NCBI RefSeq assembly: GCF_963259705.1
Contig: NC_081840.1
Coordinates: 112,130,074 to 112,194,073, forward strand
DNA length: 64,000 bases
Source: Myotis daubentonii
Taxonomy: Eukaryota; Chordata; Mammalia; Chiroptera; Vespertilionidae
Direction of reading: 5' to 3'
Position numbers and translations under genes: made by a program. The stretch's first letter is position 1. Every line of letters begins with the position of its first letter. Below the pieces are notes generated by a model. That model made no database searches. It had not been told where the DNA came from and worked only from the letters and a program-made list of their open reading frames with translations. Shown in pieces: positions 45,132-56,473 of this stretch.

Positions 45132-48100
45132 TAATAGTTTTTGGTGGAGTCTTTAGAGTTTTTTATGTACAATATCATGTCATCTGTGAATAATGAGTTT
45201 TACTTCCTCCTTTCCAATTTGGATGTCTTTTATGTTCTCTTCTTCTTTGATTGCTGTGGCTAGGACTTCCAGTACTATGTTGAATAAGAGTGGTGAAAGC
45301 AGACATCCTTGTCTTATTCCTGTTCTTAGGGGAAATGGTTTTAGTTTTTGCCCATTGAGTATGATGTTGGCTGTAGATTTGTCATATATGGCCTTTATTA
45401 TGTTGAGATATGATCCCTCTATTCCCACTTTGCTGAGAGTTTTTATAAAAAATGGGTGTTGAATTTTGTTGAGTGGTTTTTCTGCATCTATTGATATGAT
45501 CATATCATTTTTGCCTTTCATTTTGTTTATGTGATGTATCATGTTTATTGATTTGTGAATATTGTACCAGCCTTGCATCCCTGGGATACATCCCACTTGG
45601 TGATGGTGTATGACCTTTTTAATATATTGCTGGATCTGATTTGCTAATATTTTGTTGCGGATTTTAGCATCTAGGTTCATCGTGTGTTCACTTTCATTTG
45701 TTTCCAGGAAGTTTTTGATTTCTTTCTTGATCTCATTGGTAACCCATCATTGTTTAATAACATGTTATTTAGCCTCTAGGTATTTGAATGTTTTGAGTGT
45801 TTTTACTGTAGTTGATTTCTAATTTCATTCTATTGTGAACTGAGAAGATGCTTGATATGATTTCAATCTTCTTGAACGTGTAGAGACTTCTTTTGTGTCC
45901 TAATATGTGGCCTATTTTTGAAAATGACCCATGGCACTTGAGAAGAATGAATATTCTACAGCTTTCGGGTGAAATGTTCTATAAATGTTAATTAAATCCA
46001 TCTGATTCAGTGTGCCATTTAGAGTCTCTGTTTCCTTGTTAATTTTTTTGTCTGGAAGATTTATCCAGTGAAGTCAGTGGGGTGTTAAAGTCCCCTACTA
46101 TGACTGTATTGCTGTCGATCTCTCCCTTAAAGTCTTCTAGAAGTTTTTTTTATATTTAGGTGCTCCTATATTGAATGCATATATATTTACTAGGGTTATA
46201 TCCTCTTTTTAGATCAATCCCTTTAGTATGATGTAGTGACCTGTGTTGTCTCTTGTGATGGCCTTCATTTTGAAGTCTGTTTTGTCAAATATGAGTATTT
46301 CTACCCCAGCTTTTATTTCCTTTCCATTTATTTGCATGGAAAAACTTTTTTCCATCCCTTCACTCTCATCCTGTGTGAGCTTTTCTTCTGAAGAGGGTCT
46401 CTTGTAGACAGCATATAATTGGGTCATGTTTTTGTATCCATTCAGCTACCCTATGTCTTTTGTTTGGAGTATTTGATCCATTTTCATTTAAGATTATTAT
46501 TGATAGGTACTTATTTAATTCTTTATGCTTATGTTTCTATTTCTTCTTTTCTTTACAGCAGCCCCTTTAGCATTTCTTGCAGTGCTGTTTTGGTGGTGAT
46601 AAAATCTTTTTTATAAATAAAAAAATTTAAATAAAAAAAGCCTTTTTTGTCCAGGAACCTCTTTATTTCACCATCTATTTTGAATGATAGCCTTGGTGGA
46701 TATAGTAATCTTGGTTTCAGATCCTCGCTTTCCATTACCTTGAATATGTCATGCCATTCCCTTCTGGCCTATAGAGTTTCTGAAGAGAAATCAACTGACA
46801 GCTTTATGGGACTGTTTTGTAGGTACCAAATTGCTTGTTTTCTTACCCTTAAGATTCTCTCTCTGTCTTTAATTCTTGGCATTTTAATTCTGATGTGTCT
46901 GGTTATGGGCCTGTTTGGTTTCTTCTTGCTTGGGACTCTCTGTGCCTCCTGAACTTGTGTGACTTTTTCCTTCACCAGGTTAAGGAAGTTTTCTCCATTA
47001 TTTATTCAAACACTTTATTTTTTATTTTTATTTTTTTTATCCTTTGCTAACTGCCTTCCCCTTCTGGCACTCCTATTATGTGAATATTGTTACTTTTCAT
47101 AGTGTCCCACAGCTCCTCCTGTTTTATAATTGTTTTTTCTTTTTTGTTCTCTGGTTTTTTACTACCGTGTCTTCTACTTCACTGATACTATCCTTGACTT
47201 CCCCTAATCTGCTGTGTATTCATTCTGATATGTTTTTATTTTTTAAAATATATTTATTGATTTTTTTACAGAGTGGAAGGAAGAGGGATAGAGAATTAGA
47301 AACATCAAAGAGAGAGAAACCTCAATCAGCTGCCTCCTGCACACCCGCTACTGGGGATGTGCCCACAACCAAGGTATATGCCCTTGACCGGAATTGAACC
47401 TGGGACCCTTCAGTCTGCAGGGTGATGCTCTATCCACCGAGCCAAACCATTTAGGGCCATTCTGATATGCTTTTAATTAGTGCTGTCATTCTTTATTTCT
47501 GACTCGTCTTTTTTCATAGTTACTATATCTTTTTCTCATGCTGTTGAGCATCTTTGCCATCATTATTCTGAACTCTATATCTAATAAATTTCTTATCTCC
47601 ATTTTGTTTGGCTCTCCTAGAGAATTCTTTTCTTTCATTAGGGTTTTTTTTTTTTTTTTTATCTCCCTATTTTGACTGCCTGTTTGTGATTGTGTCTATG
47701 TGTTAGGTATATCTACTATGACTGCTAATCTCTAGTGCAAGACACTCTCAGACACTGTTTCTGACTGGCCCTGAATCCCTTATTTGGAGCTATCAGCCAT
47801 TTCTAAGCTTGTGGCTTCCTCTGCTGGGGCTGAGTGCCTTTGGAAAGGACCAAGATGTCCAGGATCTGCTTTTCCTAGCCCCAGGCCCAGAGGAGATCAG
47901 GCAAAGACTCAAAACCTCCAGAGACTCACCTCTGCCTGCAGTTTGTATTCAGGCTTGATTAGCCTTAGGCTATTGACTACAGGGTGCAAGAGGTCTTCCA
48001 ATAGGATGGGGCAACTGCCTCCCCCCCAGGCAGAAATCACCTGGATAGCAAATGTCTGAGGAGAAAGATGTCCTTCACAGTGTGAGGGAATGACTCAGCA

Positions 48101-48655
48101 TGGGAAACTGGGGTGGTTTCCTTCCGAGCTCCCACCCCAGAGCCCTCCACTCTGGACTCACACAGCTCCAGTCCATTCCGCACTCCCTCCACTAGAGCCC
48201 AAAGTGAGTGGTTGCACACGAATTTTGTACATTGGCCCTTTAAGAGGGTGCCTGCATTTTCAGCTGTCTCTTGCTGGCTGATAGCAACCCTGTTGCTGTT
48301 CACAGTCAGATGTTCTGTGGACACCTTTCTTAGTTCTGGTTATGTGGACTGGGGAGTTCCACTTGGGTTTTAGATCTCAGAGTTCTCAGTGGGAACCCAT
48401 CACCACTGAGCTATCCCTTTGGACCTTCAGCTGCTATCTGTGGCAGCTGGGCCAGGCCTTTTGCACTTCTGCACTTCCTACCAGTCTCTACTCAGTTTCC
48501 ACGCTCCATCCTTAGTTACCAGGATTCTCTCCAGCTAGTCTTCAGTTGATTTTTCAGGGTGGTTTTTCTGCATTTTAGTTGTATTTCCACTTTGGTCCTG
48601 GGAGAGTGTCAGTGTAGCTTCCACTTCCTCTGCTGCCATTTTTAAGCCCCCAGTT
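45132..48655 (-). mobile_element. Older L1, 5' part with internal deletion
   Basis: Reverse transcriptase region (45180-45680, ISIDAEK and [15 protein letters not shown]) is joined at about 45685 to the ORF2 endonuclease region, so about 1 kb of ORF2 is missing. ORF1 follows (46553-47640) and then about 1 kb of 5' UTR, ending near 48650 with a sequence that reads AAAAATGGCAGCAGAGGAAG on the minus strand. A Ves interrupts it at 47237. Confidence 0.75.
47237..47457 (-). mobile_element. Ves SINE in older L1
   Basis: Target duplication CATTCTGATATGTTTT (47221-47236) and a copy with one inserted C at 47458-47474. Confidence 0.92.
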
Positions 48656-48974
48656 AGGCTATAGTTACACAGCTGTTTAGCTGCAATATAAAGCTAAGTT
48701 TCCAAACTTGCTGATAGTCTTAAAATGGAACTGGTAGGATAGAACAGGATTAGGTATACTTTAGTGTCTATCATGTTTTACATACAGTATTTAATCCTTA
48801 AGAGTACCTGCTTAAACAGACTATCTTCCCTTCGTAGATAAGGCTATTGAATCTCAATCATGCCTGAGGCAAAAACTTTATAACCCACAGGGCTTTGATT
48901 TGACACAAACATTCACACTCTTTCCCACACCACAGCATGTAATTTTAAAAAAACATTTAAAAAAATCCTTACCC
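48656..48974. other. Intergenic DNA, possible MIR remnant
   Basis: TACAGTATTTAATCCTTAAG and CAGACTATCTTCCCTTCGTA GATAAGG resemble the middle of a MIR; otherwise nothing recognised. Confidence 0.35.
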
Positions 48975-49193
48975 AAGGATATATTTTTAAATTGACTTTG
49001 AGAGAGGAAGAGAGAGAGAAAGAGGGAGAAAAAGGGAGAGAAATGATGTGAGAGAGAAATAGCGATGGGTTGCCTCTTGTATGTGCCTGGACCAGGATGC
49101 AACTGTACCTAGGTATGTGCCCTAAGAACTGAACCCACTACCTTTTGGTGCATAGGATGAAGTTCCAACCAATGGAGCCATCTGGCCAGGGCA
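48975..49193 (-). mobile_element. Old Ves SINE
   Basis: GA-rich middle and head ending GCCCTGGCCAGATGGCTCCA on the minus strand; considerably diverged. Confidence 0.82.
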
Positions 49194-49312
49194 GTATGTA
49201 AATTTCTGTAAATATTTTCCCCTTTTTTATTTTAAGTGATGAAAGAATGAACTTTCATTATCAGTAATCAGGTGACTGAGAAATCATACTTTGCCATTTT
49301 TTAAATGTTTTA

Positions 49313-49525
49313 AAATTTATTTTAGAGAGACAGGAAGAGGAGAAACATCGAAGTGTGAGAGAAACATAGGATTGGTTGCCTCCTTCCCGTACGTATCCCA
49401 ATGGTACTCTCCCCAACTGGGGATGGAACCTGAAACCTGGGTATGTGCCCTGACCAGGAATTGAACCAGTGACACTTCAGTGCATTGGATGATGCTCAAC
49501 CAACTGAGCCACACCAGCCAGGGCC
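49313..49525 (-). mobile_element. Ves SINE
   Basis: Head GCCCTGGCTGGTGTGGCTCA on the minus strand. Probable target duplication CTTTGCCATTTT on both sides. Confidence 0.88.
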
Positions 49526-50315
49526 TGCTTTGCCATTTTAATGGAATACCTATTACTAAAACATATGGTCAACATATAGTAAAAATTATAGCACAGTAAA
49601 AATAATAAGGCACATATCAGAAATAAAATCCACTTATAATTTTTCTAATTATTTTGTTCCAATTAGGACTAGTACTTAGGAATTTCAACAAAGGGCAGAA
49701 ATAATTAGGAGAGTATTAAATGGAAAAGCCACTTATACTTACTTTTATTTTTGACTACCATCTATAGGTGGTTTTATATATGCTGGACCTTTCTGAATTC
49801 CATATGAGATATAGGTTAAACAAATGTGACTATACTTATGGATCAATGCAACAAGATATTTGTCAGCAGGGTAGTTCAGTGCTCGATCCAATTTTGAATA
49901 ACCTGCTTTCCTTTTGCATATTTTGAAGCTGAATTTTGCACACTGAATGCTTTTGACTCTAAGAAAGGGAACCAGCAAAAGATCTTTTTCCTATTTTGTA
50001 TCATGTAACATCAATCAAACAGGTGTATAACTTACAGGCTGTTATAGTATCCAGTGAAATATTACAAGTAAACTCTGAAATTCACCTGTCAGTTATAATG
50101 CTAACATTTACAAATGGCATACTCAAAGTTTTGTAGGAGACTAATCTGCAGCACAGTCCAATCATGGTATGCATTTGGAAAAAAACACCTTAAAAAAGAC
50201 TTTACTAGTTTAGTTCAAAAAGTAATTTATTTCTGGGACAAATCCTAGGGAGTTAAGAAAGATTGCTTTGATATGTTTTAACTCTTGAAAGAGACAATCA
50301 GATATCTGAACAGAC
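49526..50315. other. Intergenic DNA
   Basis: AT-rich unique sequence. A 77-codon minus-strand frame at 49745-49978 has a protein-like composition but no motif I recognise. Confidence 0.4.
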
Positions 50316-51040
50316 TGATGGTCGTTGGTGCCAATTCAACGCCATCCCCAACTTGGAGCAGTAAAGAAAAAACTTTATTCAGTGCAAAACAGCCCAGTTG
50401 TGATACTACATTGCTGGAAAACAGCACAGCCATGAGGCAGCCCTGGAGCTAGGCTCCTCTATAGCTAGAGAGAGCTCTGCTCCTCACTGGTCCGCTTTGC
50501 TTTGCTCTGTTCTGTGCCAGCCTGCTCTGGCATGCTCTGCTCTAGTGTGACAGCTTCAGTTTTTTAGCTCCATCTATAAAAATGCAGTATTTGGTGGAAA
50601 GGGAAAGAGATATCAGAGGCAGCTGGGAGTTTACTTATATAGACAGAAGTTCCTACCCCTGGTCCCTGATTGGTTCATCCTCATGCAAATAAGGATTCCA
50701 AATCTTTGCAGTTTTATTGGTCCACAAGGCACTGTCCTGATTGGTCAGAGCCGAACTGTTCTGATTGGCCAGTGAAGAAGCTGGGGTGGGGGAATAGTTG
50801 CACAACTCAGACCGGATGAGGAAAGCTTCAGTTCTACTAGTTGAACTAGGAATCCAGGAACTCCTCTAGAAGAGCAGGCTCAGATGGCAGAAACAGTGAA
50901 GGCTTCTCCCTGAAGTGCAGTTTGCATGAGAGACCCTTATGTAGAAATGGCTGCTAGGCTGTTTTTTTGTTTTTAATTTGAGCCCCATTAAGCCACCAGG
51001 AGCCCTCCTCAATAGATATCTCCTTTCTCAGGGTCCACAC
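50316..51040 (-). mobile_element. Probable solo LTR of an endogenous retrovirus
   Basis: On the minus strand about 720 bp run from TGTGGACCCTGAGAAAGG to CAACGACCATCA. Promoter-like order is clear: four CCAAT boxes (complements at 50764, 50740, 50716 and 50669), an octamer-type ATTTGCAT at about 50683-50690, TATATAAG at 50634-50641 and AATAAA at 50374-50379 close to the end. No gag, pol or env sequence flanks it, so it looks like a solo LTR. Target duplications were not resolved, so ends are approximate. Confidence 0.65.
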
Positions 51041-51514
51041 ATACTTTGCATTAGCAGAAAGACAAAACCTTTCCAAAAGAGGATTTTATTCAACAGTTAT
51101 TGAAATATTGCTCTCATCATCATCTACACTATGTCACATCTCTTGCTGTCCCTCCTCCCTACTTCACTATGGCTGACTACCAGATCCTAATTTCTTTTTC
51201 TGCTTCTGTCTTCCATTAGGTCTTCTTTTTATCCAAAACATACTGACTTGAAATGAAAACTTTTTGTGTAGCTTTCTCTTTGCCTTTTAGTTTCAGCTCT
51301 TGTTCACTCAGGCCTGCTATCACTCAGGCCTGCTATGTAACCAGTACTTATTTAGAGTGACTGTGTTTTCCCTCCCTGATTAAAAGGAACTGAGTAACTG
51401 CCTCTGTGGTCGCTGCTTGGTGAGGTTATTTTGAGCCATGAGGGCTGAGGGCAGGGTTAGGTTGGGGAAGCAGCTGAAATCAGTTTCATGTCTGAAGCCA
51501 ATCTTGGTTTTGTT
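51041..51514. other. Intergenic DNA
   Basis: Unique sequence; nothing recognised. Confidence 0.4.
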
Positions 51515-51729
51515 TTTAAAAATTTTTTAAAGTATATTTTTATTAATTTCAGAGAGGGAGAGGGATAGAAACATCAATGGTGAGAGAATCATTGGTTGGC
51601 TGCCTCCTGCACGCCCCCTACTGGGGATGGAACCCACAACCCAGGCATGTGCCCTTGACCAGAATTGAACCTGGGATCCTTCAGTCCACAGGCCGATGCT
51701 CTATCCACTGAGCCAAACCACCTAGGGCT
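51515..51729 (-). mobile_element. Ves SINE
   Basis: Head GCCCTAGGTGGTTTGGCTCA on the minus strand, tail near ATTAATAAAAATA. Flanks share TTGGTTTT, a probable short target duplication. Confidence 0.88.
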
Positions 51730-52852
51730 AATTTTGGTTTTTAAGTGTCATATGCATTGCAATCTAATTCTCATTAAGAATAGAATTAATGGGTGTACCC
51801 AACATATCATCTAGTTGTTAATTATTAGAAACAACTCTGAAAAAACACATCACTGGCTTAGGAGGGACAGCATTTCTTTTTACTCTTCATTCCACATTTT
51901 AAAAATGACATTGTCTGCATTTTGAATTAAGGTCACCCTTTCTTCTTCGTAGCTCAAAAACAAACTAATTTTTAGTTTGTAAATTTCAGGTACAATTGTA
52001 GTTCTGAAATCACCATGATATAAATCAAACAATTCTGCCAGATTAAGGGTAAAGAGGAGAGAAAAAACTTCTTCAGAAAGAAGAAATACTTATTTGAAAT
52101 AAGATAACCGTGAGAAGTTATCAGCTGAGTTTTAAAACCACAGAACTTTGGGTATAAGGAAGGAGTGTGCACATGGCTAATAGACAAGGTTAATGAAAGC
52201 TATTATCAATTCAGAGTAGCAAATTGACCACTCACTGAGCAAACTAAGTGGTCTATCAGAGCCATTTAATTTAATAAAGTTACTTGATTCCCCCTTTCAT
52301 AAAGCATCCAGGAATCAGATGGGGAAAGATGGGCTAACAAAATCTTTGCAAAGGTATGCTGATAGCCAGGAAAGCTTTGCATGGTGAATGGAAGAGATAG
52401 CACAGAAGTGAATAATTGATTCTCATATTTAGATCTTGATCTGCTTCCAGCCAGTGGACTATGCAATAAGTTTTTGATTCTTTTATTGTTTTCTTCTTGC
52501 ATTCCTCTAGATTTCACATATCCTTAATTTGTTTTACAGATCACTGCTTTTCCTTTGGAATAAGCCAATGTGGCTAATGGAGACCAAAAGGTAATTAATA
52601 AATGTTACAATAGCTTGGTTTTAAGGTTTTGGAGCATAACTTCAAGACATTTTCATAGAACATTGTCTTTGCAAGGTACGGTTAAAATGAAACTTTCCAT
52701 TAGGATAATGTAGAGGATGACATTTTTTCAGGAAAAAGTAAAAATCCTAAGCTTGCCTCTATCCGGCATCTTCCCTCAGGCACTGAGACTGCAGCCATCC
52801 AACAAATGGGGACAGGCAGAATGAGACTTCAAAAGTCACAAATATACAGTAT
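51730..52852 (-). other. SENP8: SENP8 3' flank, probable 3' UTR in its nearer part
   Basis: No repeat or gene recognised. A minus-strand AATAAA (TTTATT at about 52482-52487) lies about 370 bases past the stop and is the best polyadenylation candidate. The remainder down to the Ves at 51729 is AT-rich unique sequence. Confidence 0.35.
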
Positions 52853-53491
52853 CTAATTTTTAGCAAGTCTGGCAATGAGATCTTTCCATTCTCCCCTCTT
52901 CCTTGTGATGTATATAGGAGTGAGTAGCTGCAATAGTGATTCTGGCTGTTGTCTAAAAAAGTTCTGACACAAGGCCTCAGTGTTACATATCACGTACATC
53001 CCACAGTCATAGCTGTTTTGTTGAGCAGGGGCTTTCTCTTCCACAAACACTAGTTTGTCTCCTTTTCTGCCTAAAAAAGCCTCCAATTTTTCTGCTACCT
53101 GCTTTGCATGAACTGAGTTGCTTCTGCTATGGGAGTCATAATGAAAAAAGCTATTTTTATCTTGGAGATAAACCAGCAAACTCCAATGGGTTCCCCCAGC
53201 TGCCTGGTTGGAATTATCATTGATGGCTAAAAATACAACTCTCTTGTGGGGGATGTCCAGGGGTTCAAGGAACATGGCAATCTCTGCTGGGTTGCTAGTG
53301 CACTTGATGAACTGGGTGACTTCAGGACTGATGAAGCAGACTTGGTCAGAGCAGTCATGAAACTGACTATTGGCAAAGTACTCAAAGGCAAACCCAATAA
53401 TACGGTCATTGAGCCAGCTTGGAGGATCCAATAGTGAGACATCTGATTGCCGCAGTAGACTGTCCATGTAACTCAAGACTACAGGGTCCAT
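52853..53491 (-). CDS. SENP8: SENP8 (NEDP1/DEN1), NEDD8-specific cysteine protease
   Basis: A single uninterrupted 212-codon frame, matching the usual length of mammalian SENP8. It is a C48 (Ulp1-type) cysteine protease that matures the NEDD8 precursor and removes NEDD8 from cullins and other targets. The catalytic triad is complete: His102 in GGTHWSLL, Asp119 in FFHYDSHS and Cys163 in NSYDCGMYV, with Gln157/158 just upstream for the oxyanion hole. The NEDD8-pocket region from SWLNDRIIGFAFEYF onward is intact. The ATG at 53491 lies 36 bases inside the exon, whose acceptor (CTGCCTCTCCTTCAG on the minus strand) ends at 53528. This fits the known mammalian layout with the whole coding region in the last exon and non-coding exons upstream. 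Its position opposite GRAMD2A matches conserved mammalian synteny. Confidence 0.98.
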   Translation of the reverse strand: MDPVVLSYMDSLLRQSDVSLLDPPSWLNDRIIGFAFEYFANSQFHDCSDQVCFISPEVTQFIKCTSNPAEIAMFLEPLDIPHKRVVFLAINDNSNQAAGGTHWSLLVYLQDKNSFFHYDSHSRSNSVHAKQVAEKLEAFLGRKGDKLVFVEEKAPAQQNSYDCGMYVICNTEALCQNFFRQQPESLLQLLTPIYITRKRGEWKDLIARLAKN

Positions 53492-53527
53492 CTTGTACTG
53501 ACCAGGATTGCTCAGAAATTCTGGAAG
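53492..53527 (-). other. SENP8: SENP8 5' UTR part of the coding exon
   Basis: Short leader between the splice acceptor (AG at 53528-53529 on the minus strand) and the ATG. The acceptor has a long pyrimidine tract. Upstream 5' UTR exons would lie at higher coordinates but I cannot identify them. Confidence 0.7.
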
Positions 53528-53529
53528 CT

Positions 53530-54021
53530 GAAGGAGAGGCAGAAGACAATATTTAATGTTGAATATGACACCTGCCTGTCAAATGGGGATAATAAATCAT
53601 AGCTACTCTCACAGAGTTTTGGGAAAAATTAAATACAATTGTAAATTAACAATGCCTACCTAAAAGTAAACATTCAGGAAACTGCAGGATAAATGCTTTA
53701 TGTTTATAATTAGGTGGAATGAAAACTTGGGAAATTTTCTATGCTGAAACAGTAAGCATGGATTTTTAATTTCCTTTATAAATATAGGGATTGGTTAAAG
53801 TTATAACTAGTGTTTTTCTAAACTCCATGGCATTAACCATATATTTGGCCCTTTAATGAATATGCATGATTACAATGGCAAATTATTTTTAAATTAAAGA
53901 TGAATTTTCAAAGAATCTAAAAAATGTTACTAATTACCAAGGGAAGTAGTTTCTATTTCCACTTTAATTTTCAAGAGATAAAACATTGCTTCCTCATTCC
54001 ATAATGGAAAGTGACAGTGAT
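53530..54021. other. Presumed SENP8 intron
   Basis: AT-rich unique DNA upstream of the SENP8 coding exon. No 5' UTR exon recognised. Confidence 0.45.
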
Positions 54022-54036
54022 TAGAGTTGTAGTTAA

Positions 54037-54267
54037 TGTGATTTTTATTTTTTTAAATATATTTTATTGATTTTTTTACAGAGAGGAAGGGAGAGGGCTA
54101 GAGAGTTAGAAACATCGATGAGAGAGAAACATCGATCAGCTGCCTCCTGCACACACCCTACTGGGGATGTGCCCGCAACCAAGGTACACGGCCTTGACTG
54201 GAATCGAACCTGGGACCCTTGAGTCCGCAGGCTGATGCTCTATCCACTGAGCCAAACCGGTTAGGGC
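54037..54267 (-). mobile_element. Ves SINE
   Basis: Perfect 15-bp target duplication TAGAGTTGTAGTTAA at 54022-54036 and 54268-54282. The B-box complement CTTGACTGGAATCGAACC is near consensus. Confidence 0.93.
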
Positions 54268-54369
54268 TAGAGTTGTAGTTAAAAGTTGTAGTTAACACTT
54301 TCTGTAATGTGAAGAACAGAAAATCATGAGGGTAATAGAAATGAAATTCATTTCTGACTCTGCCCAGCC

Positions 54370-54645
54370 AAGGGACAGAGAGGGAGAGGGGGAGAGAGAG
54401 AAAACATCAATTGGTTGCTTTCCGTATGTGCCCCACCTGGGGAATGAACCCGCAACCTAGGCACATGCCCTGAACCAGGAATGAAACCTGCAAGCTTTTT
54501 ATTTATTTATATTTTTGGTGCACAGAACAACACTCCAATTGAGGCACTCAGCCCAGGCCATTGGTTGATTCTTGTATGAGCCCTGACCGGGTATCAAACC
54601 GGCATCCTTGGTGTATGGACAACGCTCTAACCCTACCCTGCCAGG
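54370..54645 (-). mobile_element. Two degraded Ves SINEs, nested or fused
   Basis: 54370-54500 has a GA-rich middle and B-box region. A second Ves-like piece follows with a GTACACAGAACAACACTCCAA-type and CCTTGGTGTATGGACAACGC block. The junction carries (ATTT)n at 54501-54515. Confidence 0.65.
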
Positions 54646-55681
54646 ATTGGTTACACTATTAAAACAATAAAATTTTGTGGCACAATTATTTTCGTGTAAT
54701 CAAAATCCTGCAAAAACCTATATAAAAATAAACATACAGTAAATAAATGAGGTAACTAAGAAAGACCAAAGAGGCTTTTATGTGCATGAGGTATGCCATA
54801 ATATGAACTACTTCAGAAACAATACAGGGCTGTTTAAGTATGTGTCTGTCTGTCTGTCTATCTATCTATCAAATGAGATGGCATGAACTAAGATTTTCTT
54901 AAGAAAAAAGAATAATTTGAGCAGAGACATAAATTGGAACTAGGAACAAAGTTAATGAGGCACAGAGCCCATTTGTTATGAGTGAGCCACAAATTTGGCT
55001 CTAACTATTTGGCAGCTAACCTAAGAGCATTAAGTTAAATATTCACAATCTCCATAAGGTAAAAACAAAGCATTTGCTCAGGAGAGGTAAAAGTTTTCTT
55101 TGCATTAAGGTCAGACAGTTTTCTCTCAAGAAATTTTAATGCCCCTCAATATCTTTATAATAGATGAAATTGTTTCAAAGGATTGTTTCTTCTAATGATC
55201 TGTAGTATTCAGCCTGATGGCAAAATGAGCTAACAACAATTTACATGGACACTTGGTGCTCAGCTTGCTGCTGATCTGACTTAAGAGTATATGAATATGA
55301 AGAGGGAATGACGCATGTGTACCATGCAAGGCTCCCTTAATCACTCCCCTATACTGTCAATGAACACTACATAGTGGTGAGTGCCAGATTGTACTGCCTA
55401 GCAAACACCTGGAGACCTGCTCTCTACGCTGCCAGCTGAAATCAGACTCATTATTTTAACAGCCAACCCCTACTAGGGATAGAAGTCTACAAGGAGTAGA
55501 GTGCCTGGATATATAGGCCTCTCACTTAGAAGGGAGTATCACAGGCAGAGCCAAGATTTTCTTCAGAAAATAGTTTTTGATTTGTCTGTTTGATTTTGAA
55601 AACATCCAACACACAATGTATCAATTAAGGACTTAATTCTATTCCATAGTGTATGACTGCAATAGCTTAACATCAACAATT
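54646..55681. other. Presumed SENP8 intron or flank
   Basis: AT-rich unique DNA with a (TGTC)n(TATC)n microsatellite at 54843-54870. No gene recognised. Confidence 0.4.
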
Positions 55682-55692
55682 GTAAAGCAAAT

Positions 55693-55867
55693 GGGCTTAG
55701 CCGGTATGGCTCTGTAGGTGAGCTTTGACCTATGAATCAGGAGGTTGGGGTTTGATTCCCTGTCAAGGCACATGCCTAGGTTGCAGGCTTGATCCCTAGT
55801 AGGGGGCGTGCAGGAGGCAGCCGATTTATTTCTTCTCTGAAATAAATAAAAACATATTTTAAAAAAT
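55693..55867 (+). mobile_element. Ves SINE, short middle
   Basis: Head GGCTTAGCCGGTATGGCTCT; the CT-rich region is nearly absent. Target duplication AAAGCAAATGG at both sides. Confidence 0.85.
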
Positions 55868-56473
55868 AAAGCAAATGGAACCAAACTAGCCTTTGGAAAA
55901 TCACCTTTGGTCAAGAAAATGAACTCTAAACTTCACATGTGAAGACTTGAATTTTAGACTCAGTTCAGTTACTCCTACAGTTTTGTGTGATCATAAACTA
56001 CTTAATTTCTTGAAACCTGTTTCCTCTTCTGAAAAGTGAGAATATTAATACAAATATATAGATTATTTGTCAATGTAAAATGAAGAAACAGAGGTAACTA
56101 AAATTAAATATATATATATATCATATAGTATTTCCAGATACCTATTGTGTCATCAGGAAATTTATGTCTTATACTCAATAAGAGAAGAAACCCATTAAGG
56201 CACACACACAAAAAAAAATGTATAGGAATTCAGTACAATCATTCCTGGCAAAGAGGGTGATAGGGAAGGAGAGCTTAGATCAGGAAAGACTTCAAGGAGA
56301 AAGTGGCATACTAGTGAGCTCTTGCAAGACTGGTAGAGTTAGATGCAAGGAGAAGGGTATTAAGAAGGCAGAGAGGCAAGGAAAGTGCCTTTAATTGTGT
56401 AGTCTAATCTGGCTGGAATGAAGTGAGAGTAGGTATGAAGGAAGTAGGGTTAAAGGAAGATTACTAGAAGTTA

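Noticed and set aside
49745..49978. 77-codon minus-strand frame with protein-like composition
   Set aside because: I could not place it in any family and saw no splice signals that would make it an exon; noted but not called.
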